Shown here piece by piece: positions 44,387 through 53,687 of a stretch of DNA of 64,000 nt. Each line of letters starts with the position of its first letter. Within the stretch, counting starts at the first letter, position 1. The notes beneath the pieces were generated by a model. That model saw only the letters and a program-made list of their open reading frames with translations. It searched no databases and had not been told where the DNA came from. The position numbers and the translations under genes are program-made. Location of the stretch: NCBI RefSeq assembly GCF_027889715.1, contig NZ_JAPJZH010000011.1, positions 62,001 through 126,000 on the forward strand. Reading direction: 5' to 3'. Origin of the DNA: Allohoeflea poritis (GTDB lineage Bacteria > Pseudomonadota > Alphaproteobacteria > Rhizobiales > Rhizobiaceae).

Positions 44387-45425
44387 AGTCAGCAATTTCA
44401 TTCGCACCATGCCCAAGGCTGAACTCCATGTTCACCTTGAAGGCACGCTTGAAGGCGATCTTCTCCTGGTCATGGCAGAGCGCAACAAAATCGACCTGCC
44501 ATTCGACGATGCGGATGGCATCCGCCGGATGCAGAATGAAACCAAGACCGGACTGACCAACAATCTGGTCAATTTCCTGCGCTGTCTCGATATCTGCCGG
44601 GAAGCGATGCGAACGGCACAGGACTACTACGACACGGCGATGGCTTTTGTCCGTAAATCGGCCGGAGAAAACGTGGTCTATCTGGAAGTGACATTTGATG
44701 TACAGCAAGCCATCCGCCAGGGCGTCGCGCTGTCCGAGTGCATTGAAGCGTTGAGCCGCGCGCGACGCGAAGCAAAACGCGATCATGGCATCGACGTCCA
44801 GTTGATCGCCTGCTTCCAGCGCGATCATCCCGTCGAAAATGCAATGGAAACGCTCATGGCGCTTGACCCGCATCGGGAGGAGATCGTCGGGATCGGGCTC
44901 GACAATTACGAAACGCCCGGCTTTCCGGAGCTGTTCGCGCCCGTCATGTCGGCGGCGCGCGACCGCGGCTATCGCCTGACTTCCCATTGCGACGTCAATC
45001 AGCCGGATTCGCTCACGCACATCCGCGAATGCGTGGACCTGCTGGGCGTCGAGCGCATCGATCACGGTCTCAACACCGCGCAGGACGCGGCTCTTGTCGA
45101 AAAGATCGTCAGCCAGCGCATAGCCTTGACCGGCTGCCCGACATTCCATGTCTCGATGACATCGGCTCCGTCGGACAGGGTCGAAATGATCAAGACCCTG
45201 TTCCATGCGGGCGCCCTGATTTCATTGAACACCGACGATCCGGCCCAATTCGGAAGCGGTTACCTCAGCCATACGCTGGCGGCCTGCCAGGCAGCCGCGG
45301 GCTTCGGCGACGACGAGATGATACGCTTCATGCGCAACGCCTTCGAAAGCGCCTGGATCGACGATCGGACCAGATCGGAATATCTGACCGGACTTGACCG
45401 TTTCCGGGCCGCATCGGCCGCATAA
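44379..45425 (+). CDS. Adenosine deaminase-family amidohydrolase 2, altered HAGE motif
   Basis: A 348-residue paralogue of the preceding enzyme. The metal ligands H17 and H19 (ELHVHLEG), H203 and D286 (NTDDP) are kept, and so is H229 in IDHG. The HAGE motif instead reads HCDV (203-206), so the catalytic glutamate is valine with an aspartate one place earlier. Either the aspartate replaces it or the chemistry differs. CPTFHVSM stands at the CPxSN position. The gene overlaps the previous one by 8 bases, so both products are made together. Confidence 0.85.
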   Translation: MVEVSNFIRTMPKAELHVHLEGTLEGDLLLVMAERNKIDLPFDDADGIRRMQNETKTGLTNNLVNFLRCLDICREAMRTAQDYYDTAMAFVRKSAGENVVYLEVTFDVQQAIRQGVALSECIEALSRARREAKRDHGIDVQLIACFQRDHPVENAMETLMALDPHREEIVGIGLDNYETPGFPELFAPVMSAARDRGYRLTSHCDVNQPDSLTHIRECVDLLGVERIDHGLNTAQDAALVEKIVSQRIALTGCPTFHVSMTSAPSDRVEMIKTLFHAGALISLNTDDPAQFGSGYLSHTLAACQAAAGFGDDEMIRFMRNAFESAWIDDRTRSEYLTGLDRFRAASAA

Positions 45426-45475
45426 TTGTCGGGGGCGGAATATTTGCCGGAAGGCAAAAGGCATGCGCAATTCGC

Positions 45476-45504
45476 AGCCCGGCGTAAGCCTGACGCGCCG
45501 GGCT
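45476..45504 (+). terminator. GC-rich hairpin after the deaminase operon
   Basis: AGCCCGGCG and CGCCGGGCT form a perfect 9-bp stem with an 11-base loop, 50 bases after the second deaminase stop. No clear T run follows, so termination would be weak or Rho-assisted. Confidence 0.45.
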
Positions 45505-45554
45505 TCGTATCGGATCGCGCCGGCACGATTTCATTTCGCCATCAACGGGTAAAT

Positions 45555-45779
45555 TCAGGCCACATGTTGCGCCGGCTGGACGGCTGCCGTGCTTACTGCA
45601 CCCATATCCCGTCCGACGGCCTGCGACTCGGCGGTCCGGATATCGTCCTTCAACGCCGACTTCATCTGCTCGAGCAGCGCCAGCCGGACCGAGTCGACCC
45701 GCAATCGCGACTGTTCCTGCTGGATCTTGGCCTCGACAATGCTCAAGCGCTTCCAAAAGGTCTGAAGGTCTTCTGACAC
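45555..45779 (-). CDS. Small coiled-coil protein, unknown function
   Basis: A 74-residue protein, mostly one helix with coiled-coil character (SEDLQTFWKRLSIVEAKIQQ, then RLALLEQMKSALKDDIRTAE). It starts at GTG 45779 with AGGAGG eight bases upstream; a TTG six bases earlier is less well placed. It follows the DUF1476-like gene after 28 bases and is probably in the same transcript. No family is recognised. Confidence 0.6.
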   Translation of the reverse strand: MSEDLQTFWKRLSIVEAKIQQEQSRLRVDSVRLALLEQMKSALKDDIRTAESQAVGRDMGAVSTAAVQPAQHVA

Positions 45780-45807
45780 CGGCAAATCCTCCTCGAGAAT
45801 GGTTCTT

Positions 45808-46098
45808 TCAGTCGGTGGTGAGCAGTTCGGCGCGCACGCTGCGTTCGGTCATCTGCAACTGGCGCAGGACCTCCACTTCGGAAATCTCCGTGCCGATGCC
45901 ATAAAGATCGCGCTGTACCTTTCGCACCACGTCCTGTGGGCCGGGCTCGAGGAAGTCCGACGCCATCACGTCGCGGACGTAGTCCGCGAGGTCACGGTCG
46001 GAAAGTCCCAGCATTCGGCCGGCCCAGATACCCATGAGGTAGTTGCGGCGCGCATTCACCTGGCCTCGTGTGGCAAACTCAATGTCGTGTGTTGTCAC
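45808..46098 (-). CDS. DUF1476 protein, ATPase inhibitor zeta-like, short N-terminus
   Basis: A 96-residue DUF1476 protein, the family of the alphaproteobacterial F1-ATPase inhibitor subunit zeta. The helical core matches (NARRNYLMGIWAGRMLGL, then DFLEPGPQDVVRKVQRDL). The first 13 residues are short and unlike the usual N-terminal inhibitory stretch, which in zeta is about 20 residues longer. The start is GTG at 46098 with GGAG upstream. It is likely a paralogue whose role may not be ATPase inhibition. Confidence 0.75.
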   Translation of the reverse strand: MTTHDIEFATRGQVNARRNYLMGIWAGRMLGLSDRDLADYVRDVMASDFLEPGPQDVVRKVQRDLYGIGTEISEVEVLRQLQMTERSVRAELLTTD

Positions 46099-46374
46099 TA
46101 TGCGTCTCCGTTTCCACCGGATATGGGGTCTGAAACTGCAGACTGAAATCGATTGACGCGGCGATTCTGATAGGAATTTTCTATGACGTTCGACGCCGCA
46201 GCGGTCACCGCCATTCGTGGTAACCTCGTGGAGCCGGTGGCCCTGACCAATCGCCAGCACATCCTCACCGCCAGGGTTTCAGCGTTTTATGGTTGTCCTG
46301 CCAGCCGTCTTTGTTGTGGCATCGCCGGTGCGCACCGCTCAACGGGCCAATCTAAATCCTTGTTTTGAAACTGC
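46099..46374. other. Intergenic region between DUF1476 and TetR genes
   Basis: About 275 bases without a supported gene. A 61-codon plus-strand frame at 46183-46368 has a GGAA before its ATG, but no motif or neighbour supports it. Confidence 0.4.
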
Positions 46375-46962
46375 TTACCGTATCCCGGCCAATAGAGTGC
46401 GCACTGCGAAGCGGATAAGCTCCTCGGCCTCCTGATCCTTTATCATCTTCAGGTCGACGAGTCCGTGCATCGTTGCCCAGAGCGTCTGCGCTGCGTAGTT
46501 GATTTGGGCAGCATCGACATTTGCTGAAGCCGCCTGCTTGAGCGCCTGTGCAAAAAGATCAAATGCGCGGTGCGACTGTTCCTGAAAACGTTGATCGCTT
46601 TCATCCACAAGTTCCACACGGAACATGATTGCAGCATAGCCTGGATCGCTCATACCCATTGCGCGATAGGCCTGACACATTGCGACCACCCGGTCTTCGC
46701 AATCACGCGAGGCTGATGCTGCCAGGTCCATGCTTGTTGCGAGTTTGCCGAATCCTTGAGCCGCGATTGCCGTGAGAAGACCTTTGGCATTGCCGAAATG
46801 GTGGGAGGGCGCTGCCACGGCGACCCCGGCGCGTCGTGCAACCTCACGCATGCTGAACCCGTCGACTCCCTTTTCGGCGAGGACCTTCGATCCCTCGTTG
46901 ATCAAGACCTCTGGAAGATTGCCGTGGTGATATCTGTCACGTGAGTAGGTTTCGCTTCTCAT
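46375..46962 (-). CDS. TetR/AcrR family regulator
   Basis: A 195-residue regulator with an N-terminal helix-turn-helix (YHHGNLPEVLINEGSKVLAE, then GFSMREVARRAGVAVAAPSHHFGNAKGLL) and a WHG-type C-terminal ligand domain (AQTLWATMHGLVDL). It is divergent from the DUF4345 gene across two operator-like palindromes, so it probably represses that gene and itself. The start at 46962 is chosen by domain position. Confidence 0.88.
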   Translation of the reverse strand: MRSETYSRDRYHHGNLPEVLINEGSKVLAEKGVDGFSMREVARRAGVAVAAPSHHFGNAKGLLTAIAAQGFGKLATSMDLAASASRDCEDRVVAMCQAYRAMGMSDPGYAAIMFRVELVDESDQRFQEQSHRAFDLFAQALKQAASANVDAAQINYAAQTLWATMHGLVDLKMIKDQEAEELIRFAVRTLLAGIR

Positions 46963-46999
46963 GTCATTCACCCAAGCACATATCGGATATTGACACAAT

Positions 47000-47037
47000 C
47001 TGATCGGTGATCATATTAGTATCTGAACGATGATCAG
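47000..47037. promoter_or_regulatory. Two TetR operator-like palindromes
   Basis: CTGATCGGTGATCA (47000-47013) and CTGAACGATGATCAG (47023-47037) share a TGA-NC-N3-GATCA dyad, with centres 23 bp apart. The second arm has one mismatch. They sit between the divergent TetR and DUF4345 genes and are the likely sites for this TetR protein. Confidence 0.7.
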
Positions 47038-47150
47038 ATTGAGATTTGAGATAAAGCGCAAGTTTCAAACCACGCACCGCGGGCGGAACTTTCCCCCGCG
47101 CCTGGCGGAAATTTGCGCCCTCAGCCCAACGTTACAAAAGGAATGGCAGC

Positions 47151-47588
47151 ATGAAATCATTCTACAATATCGTTCTGGCGCTGTCCGGCTTGGCGCTGTT
47201 CTATGTCTCCACCATGAGGTTCATAGACCCGTCAGCGGCCTCGTTTCTGAAAACCCATCTTGCAGATGACGGGAACGTATTGACCATTGAGATGATGAGT
47301 GAAATCAGGGGGATAGGTGCAGAAATGGTCCTGTCGGGTATCGTCGCTTTTCTTGGCATCTTCATGCCGCGCTTCAGGGTTACGGCCTTTGTCGTCCTCA
47401 GTGTTCTGTTCGTCGGCATTGTCCTTGGAAGATCAGTCAGCTGGGTCGCCGATGGTGTGCCGGATGAAAGCCTCTTCATGCCGTTGACCCATGAAGCAAT
47501 ACTGGCAGCGGTGAACGTATTTTGCCTGGCGTATATCCTGATCAAGGAACGAAATTCACCAGGCGAAAGATCAGTTGCAGCCATGTGA
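47151..47588 (+). CDS. DUF4345 family small membrane protein
   Basis: A 145-residue inner-membrane protein with four predicted helices, of the DUF4345 type (AEMVLSGIVAFLGIFMPRFR in the second helix). Function is unknown. It is the only gene next to the TetR operators in this direction, so its level is likely set by the TetR ligand. AAGGA precedes the ATG. Confidence 0.78.
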   Translation: MKSFYNIVLALSGLALFYVSTMRFIDPSAASFLKTHLADDGNVLTIEMMSEIRGIGAEMVLSGIVAFLGIFMPRFRVTAFVVLSVLFVGIVLGRSVSWVADGVPDESLFMPLTHEAILAAVNVFCLAYILIKERNSPGERSVAAM

Positions 47589-47839
47589 TGCCGCACAAAT
47601 TAGGACCGGCCCGATGTGCGCACCAGCCTGGAACCCCCTATCCTTTTCTTGTCATTGTGCTCTGAGGTCGGGCCAAGTGCCGGGTTTTCCATTTGGGAAC
47701 AGCGAACTTTTTTCGACGCTAAATCCAGAAGCGACCATTCGTCCGTTGAGGAGCAAAGGCAGCGATGTCCAGATTGCCAGCATTTGGTGAAGCCAAACTG
47801 AACGTCCGTTTTGATTGGCCTTGGCGTACGGGGGAGCCC

Positions 47840-48409
47840 TCAGACCATCGGGTCTCGCAACGCTTCGGCCAGAAACGCAAAGGCATAGGCCGAGAACGAA
47901 CGCCAGCATTCGACCCGGAACACGTCCGCTTCCTCGCGAAGCAGGACAACTTCCGTCTTGCCCAGAAGCGTGCGCGCGCAGGCGCCGACCGCAAAGGCCT
48001 TGAGCGACAGGTCCTGCGGGCAACCGGCGCTGATCACCGCTTCGGCGGCCGGGCCGGAAACGATGATCGCCGTGTTGCGGTTCGATACGTCGACGGCGGA
48101 GAAAGTACCGCCCGCCCCCTGGCAGGCCGCCATCAGGTCGGCGCCGCTTTCATCGATCACCAGCCACTCGTCCGGCCCCAGCCACAGTGCCCGGCGGCCC
48201 TTTGTCTTGGCGGCCGTGCCCTGCGCCGATGTCTTGGGCTCTTGCGGCAGCTTGACGGCAAGCGCCTTGGAGAGCGGCGCGATGGCATCCGGCCGGGCCC
48301 GCAAGGCGAGCCGGCTTGCCGGCGCCGCCGGCGTGATCTGAACGAGAGCCGAACCGGCAACCATGCCGTCCAGCGGATATTGCGGCGATGCCGCCTGGAT
48401 ATCAGCCAT
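47840..48409 (-). CDS. soxG: Sarcosine oxidase gamma subunit
   Basis: A 189-residue gamma subunit of heterotetrameric sarcosine oxidase, a GcvT-like fold related to aminomethyltransferases. WLGPDEWLV and SAVDVSNRNTAIIVSGPAA are family hallmarks. It overlaps the end of soxA by 8 bases and is the last gene of soxBDAG. Confidence 0.92.
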   Translation of the reverse strand: MADIQAASPQYPLDGMVAGSALVQITPAAPASRLALRARPDAIAPLSKALAVKLPQEPKTSAQGTAAKTKGRRALWLGPDEWLVIDESGADLMAACQGAGGTFSAVDVSNRNTAIIVSGPAAEAVISAGCPQDLSLKAFAVGACARTLLGKTEVVLLREEADVFRVECWRSFSAYAFAFLAEALRDPMV

Positions 48410-51395
48410 TGACCCGCTCCCCCTTCTCGTCGAAGAACACCGTTCCCGTCACTTCCACCTCGATCGTGCGGTCCGGCATAGGAACGTAAAGCGTCTCGCC
48501 CGCCCTTGCCCGCCCGTCGGCGATCAGCGCCATGGCGATGGATTGGCCGCAATTCTCCGACCAATAGGACGAGGTGACATGTCCAAGCATTTTCATCGGC
48601 ACCGGCTGGTTGGGATCGGCGACGATCTGCGCGCCCTCTTCGAGAACCGTTTTCGGGTCCTTCGTCTTCAGCCCGACGAGTTGCTTGCGCCCCTCGGCCA
48701 CCAGATCGGGCCGCATCAACCCGCGAATGCCGACAAAGTCCGGCTTGCTCTTTGCGATCGCCCAGGAAAGCCCGGCATCCTGCGGCGTCACGGTCCCGTC
48801 AGTGTCCTGCCCGACAATGATGAAACCCTTTTCGGCGCGCAGCACATGCATGGTTTCGGTGCCGTAAGCGCAGGCACCGAGCGGCTCGGCACGCGCCCAG
48901 ATCGCTTCCCACACCGCGCGCCCGTAATCGGCCGGCACATTGACCTCGAAACCGGCCTCGCCGGTAAACGACACCCGGAAGAGCCGGGTCGGCACGCCGC
49001 AGATCTTGCCCTCGCGGGCGCTCATATGCGGCATTGCCTCGTTGGACAGGTCAATGCCCTCGACGAGCGGCGCGATGATTTCCCGCGCCTTCGGCCCCTG
49101 CACGGCGATCACCGCCCACTGTTCGCTGGTCGACGTCAGCCAAACGTCGAGCTCGGGAAACTCCGTCTGCAGGTAGTCTTCCATATGGTTGAGCACACGC
49201 GGCGCACCGCCCGTGGTGGTCGTCACGTGGAACCGGTCCTCGGCAATGCGGGCAACGACGCCGTCATCGTAGATGAAACCGTCCTCGCGCAGCATGATGC
49301 CGTATTTGCAGCGTCCGGGCTTCAGCTTCTGCCAGCCATTCGTGTACATGAGATCGAGGAACTTGGCGGCATCGGGGCCGACGACCTCGATCTTGCCGAG
49401 CGTCGACGCATCGAACAGTCCGGCCACCGCGCGTACCGTGCGGCATTCGCGGTTGACGGCGGCGTGCATGTCCTCGCCGGCGCGCGGATAGTACCAGGCG
49501 CGCTTCCACTGGCCGACATCCTCGAAGACGGCGCCGTGTTCTTCTTCCCAGCCGTGCATCGGGGTCTTGCGCGCCGGGTCGAACAGCTTGCCGCGCCCGT
49601 GATTGACGATCGAGCCGAAGGTTACGGGCGTATAGGGCGGCCGGAAGGTGGTAAGGCCCACTTCGGGCATGTCCCGCCCGAGCGCCTCGGCGGCAATCGC
49701 CAGGCCGTGGATGTTGGACGTCTTTCCCTGGTCGGAAGCCATGCCGTTGGTGGTGAAGCGCTTGACATGCTCGATGGAATGCATGCCCTCGCGCACCGCG
49801 AGACGGATGTCCTTGGCCGTCACATCGTTCTGAAAATCGACAAACGCCTTGACCGTCGTATCCGGCCCCGCGCCGGCGGCGCTGCCGGCCATGCCGCCCG
49901 ACCAGTTTCCGGCGCCGGAGCCGGCAAGCTTCGGCTTCGCCGCGCGTTTGCCGCCTGTTGCCTTTCCGGCGGCGAGACCGGCCGCGACCGCTTCGTCGAT
50001 GGTGGCCTGCAGGTCGTCCGTGCCGTTGCAGGCGCCGACGCTTGTGCAGTCCTGTGCATATTCGCCGGGCAGGTAGCGCTGCGTGTCGGCGTCCCAGGCA
50101 ACCTTGCCGCGCGATTGCGAGAACATGTGCACCGACGGCGTCCAGCCCGCCGACATGATCAGCGCGTCGACCGCAATCGAACGGCCCGCGCCGCCGCGAT
50201 TGCGCTTGACCGTCATCGCCGAGATACGACGTGCGCCGGAGGTGTTGATGACCGAGTGATCGGTCAGCACCTCGATGTTGAGATCGGCGGCCCTTTCCAA
50301 AAGGCCCTCGCCCGGATGGTCGCGGCAATCGACAATGGCCTCGACGGAAACGCCTGCGCGCTTGAGGTCGAAGGCTGTCTCATAGGCTGAATCATTTGCC
50401 GTATAGACGCCGACCTTGGTGCCGACGGCAACGCCGTAATGGTTGAGAAATTTGCGCGCCGCAGATGACAGCATGATGCCCGGCCGGTCATTGTTGGCGA
50501 AGACCATGTGCCGCTCGATGGCGCCGGTCGCAAGAATCACCTTTTTCGCGCGCACCTGCCAGAGCCGCTCGCGCGGCTGCTGCGGCTCCGGATCGGCCAG
50601 GTGATCGGTCACCCGCTCGGCAAGACCGACGAAATTCTGCGCGTAGTAGCCGAAGGCGGTGGTGCGGGTCAGCACGCGGACATTGTCCATTGCGGCGAGT
50701 TCGTTCGCGGCGGCGACCGCCCAGTCAAAGCCGGGCTCGCCATTCATGGTGACGCCAGCCTCATAGGCGAACGCACCGCCCGCATGCGCCTGTTCGTCGC
50801 AGATAATGACGCTGGCGCCGGTCCGCGCGGCGGCAAGCGCCGCCGAAAGCCCGGACACGCCGCCGCCGATGACCAGCACGTCGCAGTGGATATAGCGGCT
50901 GGTATAGTGATCCGTGTCCGCCTCGTCCGGCGACACGCCAAGCCCCGCGGCAGCGCGGATCACCGGCTCGTAGAGTTTCTGCCAGGCCGCCTTCGGCCAC
51001 ATGAATGTCTTGTAGTAGAAACCGGCGGCGAAGAATGGCGACAACAGGTCATTGACCGCGCCGACATCGAAGCCGAGCGACGGCCAGCGGTTCTGCGACA
51101 CCGCCGTCATGCCCTCGAAGACCTCCTGGACCGTGGCCCGCACATTGGGCTGTTTGCGCGCCTTGTCGCGTTCGATCCCCATCAAGGCGTTCGGCTCTTC
51201 CGAGCCGGCGCCGAGCACACCGCGCGGACGATGATATTTGAATGAGCGGCCCATCAGGTGAACGCCATTGGCGATCAGCGCGGAGGCCAGCGTATCGCCC
51301 TCAAGGCCGGTATAGATGTCGCCATCGAAGGTGAAGCGCACGGTCTTGGCGGGTGTCAGCCGGCCGGCGCCGGCAATGCGATTCGCGCCGCTCAT
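48402..51395 (-). CDS. soxA: Sarcosine oxidase alpha subunit
   Basis: A 997-residue alpha subunit. The N-terminal 100 residues form a 2Fe-2S-ferredoxin-like domain (VRFTFDGDIYTGLEGDTLASAL). An NAD-binding Rossmann domain follows with VLVIGGGVSGLSAALAAA near residue 175. The C-terminal 380 residues are a GcvT-type domain that binds tetrahydrofolate (GEAGFEVNVP near residue 835). The complex oxidises sarcosine to glycine and passes the methyl carbon to tetrahydrofolate. It overlaps soxD by 4 bases. Confidence 0.96.
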   Translation of the reverse strand: MSGANRIAGAGRLTPAKTVRFTFDGDIYTGLEGDTLASALIANGVHLMGRSFKYHRPRGVLGAGSEEPNALMGIERDKARKQPNVRATVQEVFEGMTAVSQNRWPSLGFDVGAVNDLLSPFFAAGFYYKTFMWPKAAWQKLYEPVIRAAAGLGVSPDEADTDHYTSRYIHCDVLVIGGGVSGLSAALAAARTGASVIICDEQAHAGGAFAYEAGVTMNGEPGFDWAVAAANELAAMDNVRVLTRTTAFGYYAQNFVGLAERVTDHLADPEPQQPRERLWQVRAKKVILATGAIERHMVFANNDRPGIMLSSAARKFLNHYGVAVGTKVGVYTANDSAYETAFDLKRAGVSVEAIVDCRDHPGEGLLERAADLNIEVLTDHSVINTSGARRISAMTVKRNRGGAGRSIAVDALIMSAGWTPSVHMFSQSRGKVAWDADTQRYLPGEYAQDCTSVGACNGTDDLQATIDEAVAAGLAAGKATGGKRAAKPKLAGSGAGNWSGGMAGSAAGAGPDTTVKAFVDFQNDVTAKDIRLAVREGMHSIEHVKRFTTNGMASDQGKTSNIHGLAIAAEALGRDMPEVGLTTFRPPYTPVTFGSIVNHGRGKLFDPARKTPMHGWEEEHGAVFEDVGQWKRAWYYPRAGEDMHAAVNRECRTVRAVAGLFDASTLGKIEVVGPDAAKFLDLMYTNGWQKLKPGRCKYGIMLREDGFIYDDGVVARIAEDRFHVTTTTGGAPRVLNHMEDYLQTEFPELDVWLTSTSEQWAVIAVQGPKAREIIAPLVEGIDLSNEAMPHMSAREGKICGVPTRLFRVSFTGEAGFEVNVPADYGRAVWEAIWARAEPLGACAYGTETMHVLRAEKGFIIVGQDTDGTVTPQDAGLSWAIAKSKPDFVGIRGLMRPDLVAEGRKQLVGLKTKDPKTVLEEGAQIVADPNQPVPMKMLGHVTSSYWSENCGQSIAMALIADGRARAGETLYVPMPDRTIEVEVTGTVFFDEKGERVNG

Positions 51396-51706
51396 AGGGC
51401 CAGTTCCTTCAGTCTGGCCTGTATTTCCTCGTCGGAAGGACGCGGTTTGCCGGCCTCATAGGTCATGATGATCTTGTCCGAGACCGTGTCGCGCACCGCG
51501 TTGAAGAACCGTCCGCATCCATGCACATGCCGCCAGCGCTCGAAGGCGATGCCTTTCGGGTTGGACCGGATGAAGAAGAAGCCTTCGAAATCCTCGTCGG
51601 AAATCGCCTTGATATCGGTCGGGCGGGCGATATGCGCCTCGCCCGCATGGCGGAACTCGATCTCCGGGCGCTCTTCTTTGCAATAGGGACAATAGATCAG
51701 CAGCAT
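51392..51706 (-). CDS. soxD: Sarcosine oxidase delta subunit
   Basis: A 104-residue zinc-binding delta subunit. CPYC near the N-terminus and HGCGRFF with nearby histidines give the zinc site, and RWRHVHGCGRFFNAVRDT is the family signature. It lies between soxB and soxA as in other rhizobia. Confidence 0.94.
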   Translation of the reverse strand: MLLIYCPYCKEERPEIEFRHAGEAHIARPTDIKAISDEDFEGFFFIRSNPKGIAFERWRHVHGCGRFFNAVRDTVSDKIIMTYEAGKPRPSDEEIQARLKELAL

Positions 51707-51726
51707 AATTTTCAGATCCCGGACAA

Positions 51727-52980
51727 TCAGTGGGCAACGGCCGCCGCGGCGGCTTCGTCGATCAGGCGGCCCGTGCGGAAGCGCTCGAGCGTGAACGGCG
51801 CGTTGATCGGGTGCGGCGCATCATTGGCAATCGTGTGAGCAAAGACATGGGCCGATCCCGGTGTCGCCTTGAAGCCGCCCGTGCCCCAGCCGCAATTGAC
51901 GTAGAGCCCCGGTACCGGTGTCCTGGCGAGGATGGGCGAGCGGTCGGGCGTCACATCGACAATGCCGCCCCAGGACCGCAGCATCTTCATGCGCGAGAAG
52001 ATCGGGAACATCTCGCAGATGGCGTCAAGCGTGTGGGTCAGGATATGCAGGCCGCCGGTCTGCGAATAGGAGGTGTACTGGTCGGTTCCCGCACCGATCA
52101 CCAGTTCACCCTTGTCCGACTGGGAAATATAGGCATGCACCGTGTTGGACATGACGACACATGGGAAGACCGGCTTGACCGGCTCGGACACCAGCGCCTG
52201 AAGCGGATAGCTTTCGAGCGGCATGCGCACGCCCGCCATGTCCATCAGCACCGTGCTGTGACCGGCCGCAACAACGCCGACCTTCTTCGCCCCGATGAAA
52301 CCACGGGTCGTCTCGACACCCTCGACGGCGCCGTTGGCGGCGCGCCTGATGCCCGTGACCGCGCAGTTCTGGATGATATCGACACCGCGGTCGGCGGCGC
52401 CGCGCGCATAGCCCCAGGCGACGGCGTCGTGGCGGGCATTGCCGCCGCAGCGCTGCAGCGCCGCGCCCATCACCGGGTAGCGCGCCGTCCTGGAAATGTT
52501 AAGCGGCGGGCAGTATTCCTTGGCCTGCTCGGGCGTCAGCCATTCATTCTGCACGCCGTTCAGGCGGTTGGCGTGGATATGGCGCTGCGCACCCTGGACG
52601 TCGTGCACATTGTGGGCCAGCATCATGACGCCGCGCGCCGAATACATGATGTTGTAGTTGAGCTCCTGGCTCAGCCCGTCCCACATCTTCATGGCGTGAT
52701 TGTAGAGCGCCGCGCTTTCGTCATAGAGATAGTTCGATCGGATGATCGTCGTGTTGCGGCCGGTATTGCCGCCGCCGAGCCAGCCCTTCTCGACCACCGC
52801 CACATTGGTGATGCCGTGCTGACTGGCAAGGTAGTAGGCGGTGCCCAGGCCATGACCGCCGGCGCCGACGATGATCACGTCATACTGTTTTTTCGGTTCC
52901 GGAGACGTCCACTGCTGCGGCCACCCCTTGTGGCCGCGCATGGCCTCGCGGGCGACGGCGAAAATCGAATACTTCCGCAT
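51727..52980 (-). CDS. soxB: Sarcosine oxidase beta subunit
   Basis: A 417-residue flavoprotein subunit holding FAD and the covalent FMN of the complex. The dinucleotide-binding motif [18 protein letters not shown] is near residue 35, and the active-site half contains [19 protein letters not shown]. The C-terminal segment [35 protein letters not shown] is typical of this group. It is the first gene of the operon. The downstream one-carbon genes often linked to it are not present in the window. Confidence 0.95.
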   Translation of the reverse strand: MRKYSIFAVAREAMRGHKGWPQQWTSPEPKKQYDVIIVGAGGHGLGTAYYLASQHGITNVAVVEKGWLGGGNTGRNTTIIRSNYLYDESAALYNHAMKMWDGLSQELNYNIMYSARGVMMLAHNVHDVQGAQRHIHANRLNGVQNEWLTPEQAKEYCPPLNISRTARYPVMGAALQRCGGNARHDAVAWGYARGAADRGVDIIQNCAVTGIRRAANGAVEGVETTRGFIGAKKVGVVAAGHSTVLMDMAGVRMPLESYPLQALVSEPVKPVFPCVVMSNTVHAYISQSDKGELVIGAGTDQYTSYSQTGGLHILTHTLDAICEMFPIFSRMKMLRSWGGIVDVTPDRSPILARTPVPGLYVNCGWGTGGFKATPGSAHVFAHTIANDAPHPINAPFTLERFRTGRLIDEAAAAAVAH

Positions 52981-53310
52981 GCGTATGACTGGCTCCCGTT
53001 TGAACGGACGAAATCGGCTTCCCTAATGGCAGATTTCGGCAGGCCGCAATTGTTTCATTGCGACGCAGAACGCCGCGCTATCCGACCAGCGATTGCTTTT
53101 AGGCTTTGGTGACCATTTAACTTATGCGCCGGCGTGTCTGCACGAAAATAATCAAATCGGACACCGGTCTCTGGACTTGAAATGCGAATTCTGTTACGAG
53201 CCTACCAGCCGCGAAGTCCGAGGATTTTCGCGAACCGGAATGTATTTGCCGACGCAATATCGAAAAACAGATGCGCCGGCTTAACACCAGATCGAAAGGA
53301 ACGGGATCAA
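52981..53310. other. Divergent promoter region between soxB and rpsU
   Basis: About 330 bases with no supported gene. A frame reading into rpsU from 53182 lacks a ribosome site. Promoters for both flanking genes must be here; a TTGAAA at 53178 is one candidate -35 for rpsU. Confidence 0.45.
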
Positions 53311-53535
53311 GTGCAGGTACTTGTCCGCGACAACAACGTAGACCAGGCGCTCCGTGCGCTGAAGAAGAAGATGCAGCGCGAAGGCATTTTCCGCGAAATG
53401 AAGATGCGCGATTTCTATGAGAAGCCGTCTCAGAAGCGCGCCCGCGAAAAGGCTGAGGCCGTTCGCCGTGTCCGCAAGCTGGCACGCAAGCGTGCGCAGC
53501 GCGAAGGCCTTCTGGTCGGCCGCGGCGGCCGCTAG
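53311..53535 (+). CDS. rpsU: 30S ribosomal protein S21
   Basis: A 74-residue basic ribosomal protein (it begins [20 protein letters not shown]), the usual rhizobial S21 that helps 16S rRNA base-pair with mRNA leaders. It starts with GTG at 53311, with AAGGAACGGG upstream. The glycine/arginine tail GLLVGRGGR is a little longer than in enterics. Confidence 0.96.
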   Translation: MQVLVRDNNVDQALRALKKKMQREGIFREMKMRDFYEKPSQKRAREKAEAVRRVRKLARKRAQREGLLVGRGGR

Positions 53536-53549
53536 ATCTGCCATTATTC

Positions 53550-53569
53550 AAACGCAATTTGTGCGTTTT
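53550..53569 (+). terminator. Probable terminator of rpsU
   Basis: AAACGCA and TGCGTTT pair around a short ATTTG loop, with the T-rich 3' arm running on as TTTTG. It lies 14 bases after the rpsU stop. Confidence 0.55.
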
Positions 53570-53687
53570 GTTGGGCGGGGCGATTTATTCGCCACCGCCT
53601 TTATTTGTGGTCTTTTGACACTGTAGCGCCCGCAACAGAGCAGCTGTGAATCAGGCAAACCGCACGGGGCAGACGAGGGACAGACGG

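Noticed and set aside
46183..46368. 61-codon plus-strand ORF
   Set aside because: A weak ribosome site only, with no motif and no neighbour in the same direction.
48363..50390. 675-codon plus-strand ORF
   Set aside because: Antisense to soxA.
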